A stretch of 64,000 nucleotides of DNA from Haliclystus octoradiatus (taxonomy: Eukaryota > Cnidaria > Staurozoa > Stauromedusae > Haliclystidae), in NCBI GenBank assembly GCA_916610825.1, contig OU744447.1, positions 10,895,751-10,959,750 of the forward strand. Reading direction: 5' to 3'. Of the stretch, positions 38,721-49,500 are shown one piece after another (position 1 is the first letter of the stretch; each line of letters starts with the position of its first letter). Under the pieces are notes generated by a model, which was not told the DNA's origin, ran no database searches, and saw only the letters and a list, made by a program, of their open reading frames with translations. Both the position numbers and the translations under genes were made by a program.

Positions 38721-41483
38721 GTTAAAAATGGTTTTACGACAAGACATCCGAAGGAGTGACAAAACGGCGTACGTTGGCGTGTGCCTACAACGTGTCAAGA
38801 TTTATGAAAGTGGCGTGTGACTACTTTCCTCTACGACATTTTACCTGATTCGCGCCATTATGACCCCTGACACTTGTCTGCGGTCTAGTGAGACTTTTCT
38901 CACAATGAAAATCTATTTCGATCTTTATTCAGTGGGAAAAAGTCAAAAAGTTCGTTTCACACATTAATTGTGTTGATTTAATATCGAACTGCAGAAAATC
39001 TGTTTTTTTGTCGATCAACTTTATTATTTATATCGACGTTGTTATGAAACTTCATTAAAAAATTGTAACGGATAATGTTGTGTTCCTTCCTATAAATGTA
39101 TCAATGTTTATTCCGTTGTTTAACCTGCACAATATATATCACATTTGTACTCAACAACAAACAAATAACATTATTACCAGCCAGACAAACAATTGAAAAT
39201 TAAGTAGTGGTTTATTACATGTGAGTTATTTATAATATATACCATTGAAAAGTTTAGATATAATTATTTTGAACATTCAATCCTATTTCACTGTATTGCA
39301 ATACATTTCATGGATTTGTTTATATTATTGTAAATATTGTTAATAGTAAAGAAAATATCTATATAAATATAGTATTCCAAGTAACATATTTCCTATTTTA
39401 TTTAAAAAGTGATAATACACATTTTACAATATTTTCTCATCCTTTTTTCGCAATGTAGTGAAAAGTTTTCATGTGTTTCCTGGAAGGTTTGTAGTACTTA
39501 TTCCACTAATATGTTAAATGTTGAATCGTCAAATATTTCCACCAGTAGTCAATGAAACTGCTTTTGACAGCAAAGTATTTACAGGGGGTACAAACTCATC
39601 ATGAATATGAACACCCTAATATAGAATCTATAATAATATTTCAGATATATACCAACGTGTGAATTGTAAGCCATGTACAATCATGGTGAGATTACTAGCA
39701 GGTCGAGAGGCACAGAGATTTAACATTGAGTGTTTTACAAGAGTACGTTATTCGCTTTGTTTGTTTAGTGAATTAGCAAATGTCTCTACCCCTTAAATAT
39801 GAATTTAGTGTCATTGCGCCACGCTCTGAGTTTTCTGCATTCAACTGTTAATTACGGCATTCACACAATAGTTGCAACTAACAATTTTACTACGGCGCTA
39901 CACGCCAAAATACTTCTAATATGCCGGTCTCATCGTTGAAGGCACCTTCACGCATGCGATACGATTCCGTTTTTAACTACATAAAACATGTTAAAGATGT
40001 AAGTATAAGTCATTGTCAGACGCATTCCCTGCGTTTCGGTCAGCTATTTCTCTCGTTGGTGTCTGCGTCGCAGGCTAGTGAAAGGTCCATTGGCTGCACG
40101 CACTATTAGCAATGTCATTGTTCGGACATACCGGTGCTCTGCTCTGACATGATTTCTGATGGTGCCTCAAAGGGTGTGTCAGGCAGCGATATGCCGTAGT
40201 GTTTGACCGTAGTGTATGTCCTCGTCATTCCTAGAACAATAAACACTATCCCGGAGACGATTAGGTTTGGAATTGTTTCCAGAATGTGTACAGCAGTTGT
40301 AACCAATTTAAATTAAATTTTGACAAAGATTCACACGGAACCAACCCTCCGTGAATGTTTAATGATATCTACACCGGGATCTACACAACTACGTTCCGTG
40401 AACGTTCACGGAGCGTCCACTGTGTGCTGGGATTGAATTTTATCCCCTGGTAGTTCAGTCCCTCTTCAGGGATATTACCATGCAAACTATATGACTTCGA
40501 TAATATTGCAGAAAATGTATGTGCACAGTGGCTGTACCATAATCCATAGAGTAAACATTGAAGGAATTCTATACTCCAGATGCTGCTACGATAGAATCAT
40601 AAACATGCCACGGAATCCGACATATATTTATATCAATCTACATATTGCGATATCAAGTATTACATATTTTGTTCCCATTCCATTGAAACGAAGAATCTAC
40701 TCTACACAACGGTTTACTGATCCAGCTAAACAATCGTGACGTAGATTAAGCTCCTAAATCCGATATTTACACACTGCGATATCCGCTATACGTGTTTTTT
40801 TTTGTTTTTCACATTCCAGTGATCCAAAATTCGACTGACCAGAAAGCAACGGCCTGATTATAAAATGTTTCTTGCCTCAGGTTCCTGATATAAAAGGACA
40901 GGGTGCTGCTAGGAACGATTTTACTATGGTTAATCAATCCATGATTAATCCTAGGTCAATTCATATTGGCCTCCCGTAGTAATTATACTTTATAACATGA
41001 GAAACATAATATAAATCTAGATATTGCACACACCTGTCTTAGTTCATGCAGTTTCTACATATTGTGAAATTAGCCACTAAAGACACAAAATATGCTATAA
41101 TTCCTTGTAAAATTTAAAGCTGAATTTCAACCGAAATCCAAGACTACACAATATTTCAAACAAAATCAGTAGAGTACAGAACATATGCGTTTCAAGACAT
41201 GTTCACTTGTCATGGTCTAGTCATAATCTAATCAAATTGATTGTTCCATTGAAACATTAAAATTCTCTATGATAAAAATAAAGAAATTTTCGCGCCAATG
41301 CGTTTGATTTCTGATTGATTAAAAATCTCCTATCCCCTTTCGAAAGGATTTATTGTGGTTGTTACGGCGTTGCTAGGTTATAAACAATGGATTGCCATCT
41401 GATAGTAATCATCTTTTGCACATCCGCTTCACGGTCCACTTCACACTGTGAACTACGATCGAAGACTCGAGCGCGATTGAATT
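38721..41483. other. Intergenic region with ambiguous exon-like signals
   Basis: The first kilobase is probably the 3' UTR of the Gremlin-like gene, though I saw no clear AATAAA. Between about 39890 and 40230 there is a GC-richer patch with exon-like signals on both strands (see findings). The palindrome CGTGAACGTTCACG lies near 40400. The rest is AT-rich and unrecognised. Confidence 0.35.
39890..40230 (-). CDS. Two exon-like segments of an unknown gene
   Basis: On the minus strand a 99-base segment (40230-40132) lies between TATTGTTCTAG and the donor GTATGT. It reads MTRTYTTVKHYGISLPD then TPFEAPSEIMSEQST. A second segment (39976-39890) follows TTTTATGTAG and reads LKTESYRMREGAF then NDETGILEVFWRVAP to a stop. 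The phases do not join these readings directly: the true join gives VKNGIVSHA and a stop. On the plus strand, 39921-39998 reads MPVSSLKAPSRMRYDSVF then NYIKHVKD up to GTAAGT. Only one strand is likely to be real, and I recognise none of these. Confidence 0.25.
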
Positions 41484-41533
41484 GCAAGATGGCGACGAAG
41501 GATCGCGATTGTGGATTAACGATCATTGTTTAA
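41484..41533 (+). promoter_or_regulatory. TISU/YY1-like site and 14-codon upstream open frame
   Basis: GCAAGATGGCGACG matches the TISU/YY1 consensus and probably marks the transcription start of the downstream Myb/SANT-like gene. The ATG at 41489 opens a frame of 14 codons ending in TAA at 41531, about 170 bases before the main start, so it could dampen translation. If an intron lies between, it might instead belong to a coding first exon, but no good donor was seen. Confidence 0.4.
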
Positions 41534-41705
41534 CCGCCTTAAATCTTACATTATACTACACAAAGTGTAAAAGTACCATTCAATATCAAAGTAGTTGATT
41601 ACTTTAACACAAATAAATAAATATTGTGCTTCAACTACCAAGCTGGAGGAGCAGAAATACATCGAAAGTTTGAATCTTGTCAGCGTGTCAAAATCCCGCG
41701 ACCAG

Positions 41706-42749
41706 ATGGAAGAGGTAGCAGAGGATATCACAGTCGTCCAGCCACCTCCAAATGATTTACCTACTGTCAACGGTGCTGAAGTTGAACAAGAATCCAAAGA
41801 AAAACAACTATTGATGCAAATGTACAGAAGCGGACGTTGGGAACCAGATGAAACTGCAAAATTAGTTGAATTATGGCGAAATCACGTTTTTGCCAGCCTA
41901 AAAAAATACAAAACATTTCGTATAGATAAAGATGTTTGGCGTGGTATTGCTACTGAACTTGCTAAAGCAAATGTCCCACGTCCACCTGAACAGTGCCAGA
42001 TCAGAATCAAAAATTTACTGCAGCAATGTAGATTTGCTAAGCAAGCCGGTGCACATCTCGGAAAACCGAAAACCGAAAGTGAAGCCGCGGCATCTACAAT
42101 TCCTAGTTACATTGAAATGATCAATGAAGTACTACAATACAAAGATAGGCCATCAGATGGGTTACTGGATCCCACCGGTAGTCCTATCACATCTTCACCA
42201 GGTGTGCTCAAGAGAAAATCGTACTCTACCCGTTTAACCGGTACTACTCCGCTCTTAAAACGAACCCGTGAATCTGGTGATGAATTTTCAGATTCTGAAA
42301 ATCTTGATGTTGGCACAAATAACCCTGATGCAGATGGAAATAATGCAGATTTATCAACGGAACCGGGATCATCCGGTCGTCTTCCTCCAACGCAATCATC
42401 GGCAACCCCTCTTGCAAACGGTGTAAGTAAACGTGATACATATCGCCGATTATCAGAGCGGTCTACTATGGAACGAGTAACAGCTCGATCAGCTGAAATC
42501 GATGCATTAAAAGATTTAATTCGTCTACAAGAAAAGCAACTTGAAAGATTTCATGAGCTTGAAACAAAACGTTGTGTATATGAGAAAGAACGACTGGAAG
42601 TTGATCGGAATTTAGCCGATGCAATAGTCAAAGCAGCAACCATAATTTCGGCGACATTTTCCGCAACACAGCAATTCCAGCAAATTAACCCGATAGTTCC
42701 AAACGAGGAAGAACACGTGGAGACAACAACGACATCAATTATTGACTAA
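41706..42749 (+). CDS. Myb/SANT-like (trihelix) DNA-binding protein
   Basis: A single open frame of 347 aa starts at the first in-frame ATG; the frame is open for another 37 codons upstream without an ATG. Residues about 45-112 form a Myb/SANT-like (Myb_DNA-bind_4, trihelix) domain: RWEPDETAKLVELWR, KTFRIDKDVWRGIATELAKA, then EQCQIRIKNLLQQCRFAK, with the spaced tryptophans at 45, 57 and 78. The middle is Ser/Pro/Asp-rich with basic patches (LKRKS, LKRTR) that could act as nuclear signals. The end (about 275-325: EIDALKDLIRLQEKQLERFH) is a heptad-rich helix, likely a dimerising coiled coil. Such proteins are nuclear DNA binders; some derive from Harbinger-transposon Myb-like proteins, but here the long tail and lack of inverted repeats favour a host gene. 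Absence of introns is notable among its neighbours. An upstream exon joined before LEEQKYIESLN at 41641 is possible. The target DNA is unknown. Confidence 0.8.
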   Translation: MEEVAEDITVVQPPPNDLPTVNGAEVEQESKEKQLLMQMYRSGRWEPDETAKLVELWRNHVFASLKKYKTFRIDKDVWRGIATELAKANVPRPPEQCQIRIKNLLQQCRFAKQAGAHLGKPKTESEAAASTIPSYIEMINEVLQYKDRPSDGLLDPTGSPITSSPGVLKRKSYSTRLTGTTPLLKRTRESGDEFSDSENLDVGTNNPDADGNNADLSTEPGSSGRLPPTQSSATPLANGVSKRDTYRRLSERSTMERVTARSAEIDALKDLIRLQEKQLERFHELETKRCVYEKERLEVDRNLADAIVKAATIISATFSATQQFQQINPIVPNEEEHVETTTTSIID

Positions 42750-44639
42750 TATTTATACTGTACTTAATTAACATATCTTAAATATATACATATATCTGTC
42801 TTTGGGAACAGTAGTCCACTTAATATTAGTCTAATTATTAACCTACAAAATTAATTATATATCTGATTACTAATTACTTATTGTAATCGATTATTCATAT
42901 TGTTTTCACGTATGAAACATTACACTATAATTATGTGGTGTATTTTAATATTATTATTGATTTCAATTTTCAATTGATTATTATACTCATTAATTCTACC
43001 AGAAAAATGATTTTAAAAGTTGAAATATTCTCTTGTTTTGCTGACTGAGCCTCAGTCAAGCCAAGAATAATACTTTTTCGGGTAGAAAAATTCAGATTTT
43101 GAATATTTTTGGGTCTTTTTTACTCTCTAGAGAATTTTAAATTTTTAGAACTTTGAAACTTATTTTGAAATATTGAAGAACTTTTGTGGATTTATTAAAC
43201 TTTTTGGGTTGCATTAAAAAGTTTTTAGAATTTGTTGGGTGCATTTTATAGGATTTTTTTAGGAACTTTTGGGGGTATTTGAAAAGATTTTACAATTTAC
43301 CAAACACTAGCAAATAATTTCAATATATTTCATGTCAGCTGTTATGATAAATTAAGGAATAATATATATAAATTTGTCAATAAGTTTCAATTTTAACAGG
43401 TACTGCCTTTATTTACAAACAGCTGGAAAATACTATTTATTAAATTAATAAGAAATACAAAATAAAATAATAGAAGTAAACCCGAAGACGCATTAACATA
43501 TAGCCTAATGACCAGGTGGTCGTAGCTTACAGGTCAGCTATGCTAATTTTAGCAATCACAGATGAGATTATGAGAATCATTCTAATCTATATTTATTATT
43601 TATGAAAGGGAGAAACATTTGAACAATTTTGTGTATCAAAGAATTACTGAAGCTCAAAAGATCTTCTCAAAATTTACTACAAACTTTCAATATTTTATCA
43701 GATGACCTTTCTCGTTTTAATATTTAGTTGTAAATCCTAATGAGCCTTTCGAAATCTATTGATAAATAGCTACTCAAATCTTTCAGATGAACCATCATCA
43801 TCACCATCATCATCTATTCAGTAAACCTGTAAGTTACAATGTTTTCAAAGGATTTTCAAGGTATTTTCAAAGTATTTTCAATCAGGCAATACAACTAATG
43901 AAGCGGATTCCGCAACATTGTCAAGGCATCTCTGTCAAGTAAAATACCTCCTTGCGAACTGGATAGTGGAAAGTGGACGCATCAGTGTTTTGCATGTTCA
44001 CTTTATCTTCCAGGAAACGATTGCATATTACACTACTGTAGTGGATTAGAATTAAGATAGGCTTGATAATATATTATAGTCAAACAATATTATTTCTATA
44101 CACGAACATACTTTATAATAATATCGAGTCTGTTCAAATCCTGAAACATTCAAGAACAAATTCAAAGATATTTATTTTTATAAGATAAGACATTAAATAT
44201 TATTATATAAATTTTCAACAATAAAAAAATAAGAAAATTTGATAAAAATTCATTCTCAACTCAATTTTAATTTTCTTACAAAAAACCGGTGCATCCCAAG
44301 TTCCCAAATAAATTATTTTTAACCATGTAGTTTGGCTCTTAGGAAGTCTCTATGATGACAGCGGTATTTTGAAAGTCAAAAGCAAAAGTAATCTTTGTTG
44401 CCTTAGACCTTTTTTAAATTTGAATAATAAACGTAAACAATGTTATTACAGTTGTCATGGTGGATATATTAAAAGTTTATAAATATCTTTGAGATAAATA
44501 TTTTTTCAGTCGACCCCTGCAAGTAAACCTCATAATCAGCAAAACACTATAACGCAACGATTTCTTCTGAAAATGTAAAACGGTTCATAATAATATTAAG
44601 ATTAGAGAGTTTAAAGAATTCAAAAGCTACAGTAAAGCT
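42750..44639. other. Intergenic region, probably 3' UTR then spacer
   Basis: AT-rich sequence with no recognised gene. The segment near 43100-43320 is unusually rich in T and G on the plus strand, with degenerate repeats of GAACTTTTGGG-type words. A short CAT repeat lies near 43795-43813. Nothing else was recognised. Confidence 0.4.
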
Positions 44640-45368
44640 ATGGATGGGAGGAAAATGAGTATATCTTTTACTAGAGCTATGACATTAAATAAATTGAAAA
44701 CGAATGAATTGGATAAAACAGTGACATATTACCGTCAAGTGCGTGATGATAAAATAATGGAATTGAGAAGCAAAAAGACTAGTATGCTACAAGGACAAGA
44801 ATACACTGAGTATGAAAGGAATGGTCTGAATCAAATGAAACAACTTAATAAAGGCTCCATTCTGATGCCAAAAGGAGGAAAGGCTCAAGAAGAACATAAT
44901 AAACCAGCAAAGAGAAGAAAATTTCAAAGAGAAAAGACTTCAATTGTTGTCAAAAATGATAATTTATGTTTACCCCCTATCAAAGATATTGGGAACAAAA
45001 AAGAAAGACCTTTCTTAGCTCCAAGGATAGAATTTTCGCCAGCTTTTATTCCAAGTAATCCTGATATGAACGAAAGGATACATAATAACCCATATTTTTT
45101 AACACCAGGCAAATCTGCTTTAGAAACATTAAAAGCAACGAAACAGCGATTGGACCCTATGAGTGGTGAACTTGATTTGAGTGCAAGGAGAAGCTCAAGA
45201 ACATCAATAAAATGGGATGATAATAATTTTGGAAATAAAAGTCCTATTTTGGGTATGAAAACTATGCGACACTATTCGCTACCACATCTGGAAGAGGGGA
45301 TAAGTGACAAGATAACGAAGAAGCGCTCTTTACGTTTACAAAATTTATTTAGTAAGATGAAGAAATGA
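44640..45368 (+). CDS. Unrecognised basic protein, 242 aa, single exon
   Basis: An open frame of 242 codons from ATG to TGA in AT-rich DNA is far longer than chance. I do not recognise the protein. It is rich in Lys, Arg and Ser, and strongly basic. Residues about 10-50 (KLKTNELDKTVTYYRQVRDD) look helical; about 85-100 is a basic cluster (KPAKRRKFQREK) resembling a nuclear signal. A Pro/Phe-rich segment follows (RPFLAPRIEFSPAFIPSNPD). The tail carries SARRSSRTSIKWDDNNFGNK and ends KKRSLRLQNLFSKMKK. No signal peptide, membrane segment or cysteine pattern is seen; there is one cysteine. An ATTAAA lies about 53 bases after the stop. It could be a lineage-specific or fast-evolving nuclear or cytoskeletal protein. 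Confidence 0.6.
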   Translation: MDGRKMSISFTRAMTLNKLKTNELDKTVTYYRQVRDDKIMELRSKKTSMLQGQEYTEYERNGLNQMKQLNKGSILMPKGGKAQEEHNKPAKRRKFQREKTSIVVKNDNLCLPPIKDIGNKKERPFLAPRIEFSPAFIPSNPDMNERIHNNPYFLTPGKSALETLKATKQRLDPMSGELDLSARRSSRTSIKWDDNNFGNKSPILGMKTMRHYSLPHLEEGISDKITKKRSLRLQNLFSKMKK

Positions 45369-45545
45369 AGTTTAATTCTTGCTTTGAAACAAATTAAGTC
45401 ACAGAACAGAAATATTCGATTATTAAACTGAAACTATAAAATTTTCTCAATCTGACCAAGAAGAGATTAAGCTCAAGCTATCATCATAATTATAAAGAAA
45501 TGGCATTTTGACAAAGGAATTTTGAGTAATTCTCAAAACTTTTTC

Positions 45546-45770
45546 ACTCTAAAGTAATAATATTTTAGTCTAAAGAAAGTCCAATATTATGAATACTGTA
45601 TATCATAAGGAAAATTTGATAATTTTGAGATTAAAAATTTGTTCAAGTCCAACTTTTAAGCAAAAACGTGAAATATTCTTTCCCCGTCTTGAAATTCAAA
45701 GTAATAATATTCTAAAGTAAGTCACTCTAGAGTAATACTATTTCAGTCTAAAGTCAGTCCAAAATTATGT
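45546..45770. repeat. Local duplication, two units about 177 bp apart
   Basis: CACTCTAAAGTAATAATATT and TAGTCTAAAGAAAGTCCA at 45546-45593 recur as CACTCTAGAGTAATACTATT and CAGTCTAAAGTCAGTCCA at 45723-45770. It lies between the unknown gene and the 3' end of GTF2F1. Confidence 0.55.
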
Positions 45771-45868
45771 AAACAAGAACATTTGGTTGAAACAACACCA
45801 TAAAAATTAATCTTGCAAGAATCTATAATTTGTTCTGTCTACAGTGTATACATATAAATATATTTACA

Positions 45869-46099
45869 TCAATTTGGTTTTAATGATAAATATAATACAT
45901 TATCTTTATGTACTCTATTGGGTTCAATTTTTTTCAAAATTGCTGCAATAGTATCTACAGTTTCTTTCTTAGTTAAACCAGTTCGTTTACGTTTAAATTT
46001 TCTTACTAAATCAGTCGTAGTCATTGGTTTATGTATTAAATATCTTCGAATTGCTTTTTCCGTAATTGCACCATCTTCTTCTTCAGGAATCTGTTGTTT

Positions 46100-46135
<36 letters not shown>

Positions 46136-46542
46136 TTTTGTTGATGGTTGTTGTTGTTGTTCTGTTGTTTTTGATGTATTATTTCCTGTTGTTGTTAATT
46201 TCTGTTTCTTGGAAGATGGTGAAGGTGTTGTTTGAAGTGGTCGTTTACTACCAGATTTCTTTTTACCTGAAAACGTCCCCAATGTATGATGTCATAATTT
46301 AAATAGAACCAAGGGGAACTTCGATATATTTTGGACAGGGATGTGCAATTTTTAGTAATCAAGGAGGATGAATGTATGTATGTATGTATGTATGTATGTA
46401 TGTATGTATGTATGTATGTATGTATGTATGTATGTATGTATGTATGTATGTATGTATGTATGTATGTATGTATGTATGTATGTATGTATGAATGTATGTA
46501 TGTATGTATGTATGTATGTATGCATGTATGTATGTATGTATG

Positions 46543-46576
<34 letters not shown>

Positions 46577-49500
46577 TGTATGTATGTATGTATGTATGTA
46601 TGTATGTATGTATGTATGTATGTATGTATGTATGTATGTATGTATGTATGTATGTACTATGTATGTATGTATGTATGTAAAAGAGTTGACATAATGAACA
46701 TTATACATACGTGTGTCACAAATTAAATATGTCGTATTAAAAGTGTGTGAACGTGTGATTGTGTGTCACATAAAACGTTTTTCATATCATCAGGGAAATC
46801 CCATAAGCTGTAAGCTATTCCTGCTTGTTCAGTCTTAGTCTTAGTTTACTTTAAAATGTCATGTTTTTACGACCAGGACAAAAGAAGATTCCAAAAATGT
46901 TCAAAATTGATACAATTTCTGTACGTTATAGTTTCAGGAGAACATGGTAAAGGAGATTTATGAACATTCATAGACATACCATAAACATTTCATAAGCCGC
47001 TCATGAACATTCCTTGATTGTTGAATGGCCTGTTTTTCATGAACCTATTCATGAACAATTTATAAAACCTTGGACCATTTAGGGTTGTGAACCGTTTTCA
47101 CAGGCATAAAGTTTCAAGGGGCCTCAGTGTAGTGGTTTTGGGATTAGACTTCCATCCGCAGGGCTTTGGGTTCCATCCCTAGCAGAAGCACTATTGGTTG
47201 GCGCCAGGAAGGGCATCCACCACCTTCATCTAGAAAATCCAAAAAAATAAAAGCCATAGACTTACCTCCATCTGGTGTTGTCGAAGACGAAGACGCAGCA
47301 TTATCTGACTTTGTATTATCATTATTCATAGTTGGTGTGGCTGATCTACTGTTTGATCCAGAACCAGAATTATTACCAGATGCACGTTTCTTTTTACTGT
47401 CTTTACCTTCAAAAATAGATACATCCCATCAGTTAATATCAAGAAAATTGAGATAATCATACACATGTTACCACAGCTGTAACCAGGGTCATACGAAATT
47501 AGGAATCTTTGTCAGGCCCTGAATGTAACTACCTGCTCCTGACTTGGGAAGCTGTATTTCTAATTTGACCAACATAATGGGTGTGGCACATGCACAATTT
47601 GGAGCTGCAGTACCTTCAAAATTTCATGACTAAGTAATTTTTTTTTCAAAATTGTCCAAATTTTTATTGGAGGACTGGCACACCCCTACACCCATCAGGA
47701 TTTAGAGCCGTAAATGTTACTATATACGTTATACGGTATACGTTCCCCAAAGGCGTCACAAAAAAAACTTTTGGTGGTAAAATACTGTAAATAAAAAGAA
47801 ATAATTGTTCAGAAAGTTCAACTATAACATAAGGCTGTAGCTGATTGGGCTTTCCTAATTTGAGAAATAAATGACCACCTATTGTAAGAAGATTCTCTAG
47901 CCCCCATAAGGCAACCAAGTTTCAAAGAGAAGAACATGAGAAAAGATACTCTTGCCTAACAATTTGAAATTACCTGTAGCCTCTCACCTTCAGACATAAG
48001 AATTCAAATTTAAAAATAGTATGAAATCAACAATATCTACATCATCAACTTCAATAGGAGAAACACAGTAATTAGAGTTCACAAAAGTCTGTTAAAGTCC
48101 AAAAATTTGGCAAAAGTAGAAAATTATTTGAATCATGTATCTCCACCTTGCATAAATACAGCAGATTTAGAGTATTTTTCATCATCATCATCGATATCTT
48201 CTTCGTCTTCTTCCTCGTCACCTGAGCTACCATCATCTTTTTCATCCCTGTGCATAATCTGTTTTAATTCTTTTCCGACATCTGTTAATTTCTCTCCTTC
48301 TTCATTCTCTTCATCATCTTCTTCACTTGAGTCACTCATGATGGCAGCGTTAAGATCATCTTTGGCTTTATCATTGGCTTTCTCTGGCTCTGGTTCATCT
48401 TCAATCTCAATCTCTTCACCTAAAACAGTACAATATAGCTAAATTTCCTGAGGCAAGCAACTTTAGGAGAAAATCCAAAGGCGAAAATCATTAGCAACAG
48501 CGGCTTGTGATCTTCTGATGCTTTCAGAGTTCGATAAAATAGGGGATTGAGGGATGGAGAGTCTCTAAGGGTAGAAGAAAATGACATTTGATTTGAAAAT
48601 TCTCAAATTAATTAAACTGATTGGACACTTCTGTTTTTTCTCTCCAGAAATGTATAGAAGATGCAAATGCTGTTGCATTTAATGAGTGTTTGGCTTCATT
48701 CACATATATATCAACAGAAAAGATTATGAAGAATTCAGGAATCGAAAATAGAATTCTGGAAGGAAAGAACTTTCTCTAAACCTGAACACTTTCTTGTTTT
48801 CTCCTTACATGCCTTTTTCTCATCATACTTTCTTCTGATTTCACCTTAATTGCAAATTTTTATGATTCAGAAGATCATCTTTTGTAATTCGTATATTATG
48901 TTAGACTGCATACATCCTTTGAAAAACAGGAAAAGGTCTTGATTTTTCTATCTCCATTTCCATTATGTATAACAACAAAATTTAGTGCTTTAACGTATTA
49001 ATTACATTACTTTCATTTCGATATCAATTTCAACAGGTGTCAAATTACAAGGACACATATCAAGTGGGGACACTGGGATTCTAGATTCTGGAAGGCTAGA
49101 TAAAATTCAAAGGAAAATTGATAATTGTTTCATTTATAGGTCAATCCTGAACGAAAAGTTTCAGAAGAAAGTAGTCAAAATATTTAAAGATTCCGGAAGG
49201 CTGAATTTTTTTTCGGACACTGCAAGGTAGCCACGGAATTGGTACACAGATTATCTATCAGACATGCATGCACATCACTTTCTTATTTCTAGAAGAATGA
49301 CTGTTTTTGCTAATAGTAATGATTGTAGATGCTCATTATTAATCTCGGCTGCAACTTTGCAGATCCATCTAAAATTACGATTTTTGAATGATTCAAATTA
49401 CTTGTCAAATTTTCTTTGATTACTGATTAATCGGTTGATTATTATATATAACCGGTAAAAAATAATTGGTAAATTTTGTGATCATCTCATCTCTAGTGTT

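Noticed and set aside
40115-40306. Minus-strand frame with a membrane-like segment (IPNLIVSGIVFIVLGM)
   Set aside because: The hydrophobic part coincides with a T-rich splice acceptor tract, and the frame has no upstream ATG or acceptor, so the membrane segment is probably intron read as protein.
46331-46726. Open frames of repeated Cys-Met-Tyr-Val or Ile-His-Thr-Tyr on both strands
   Set aside because: They are readings of the ATGT microsatellite, open only because the repeat has no stop in those frames.
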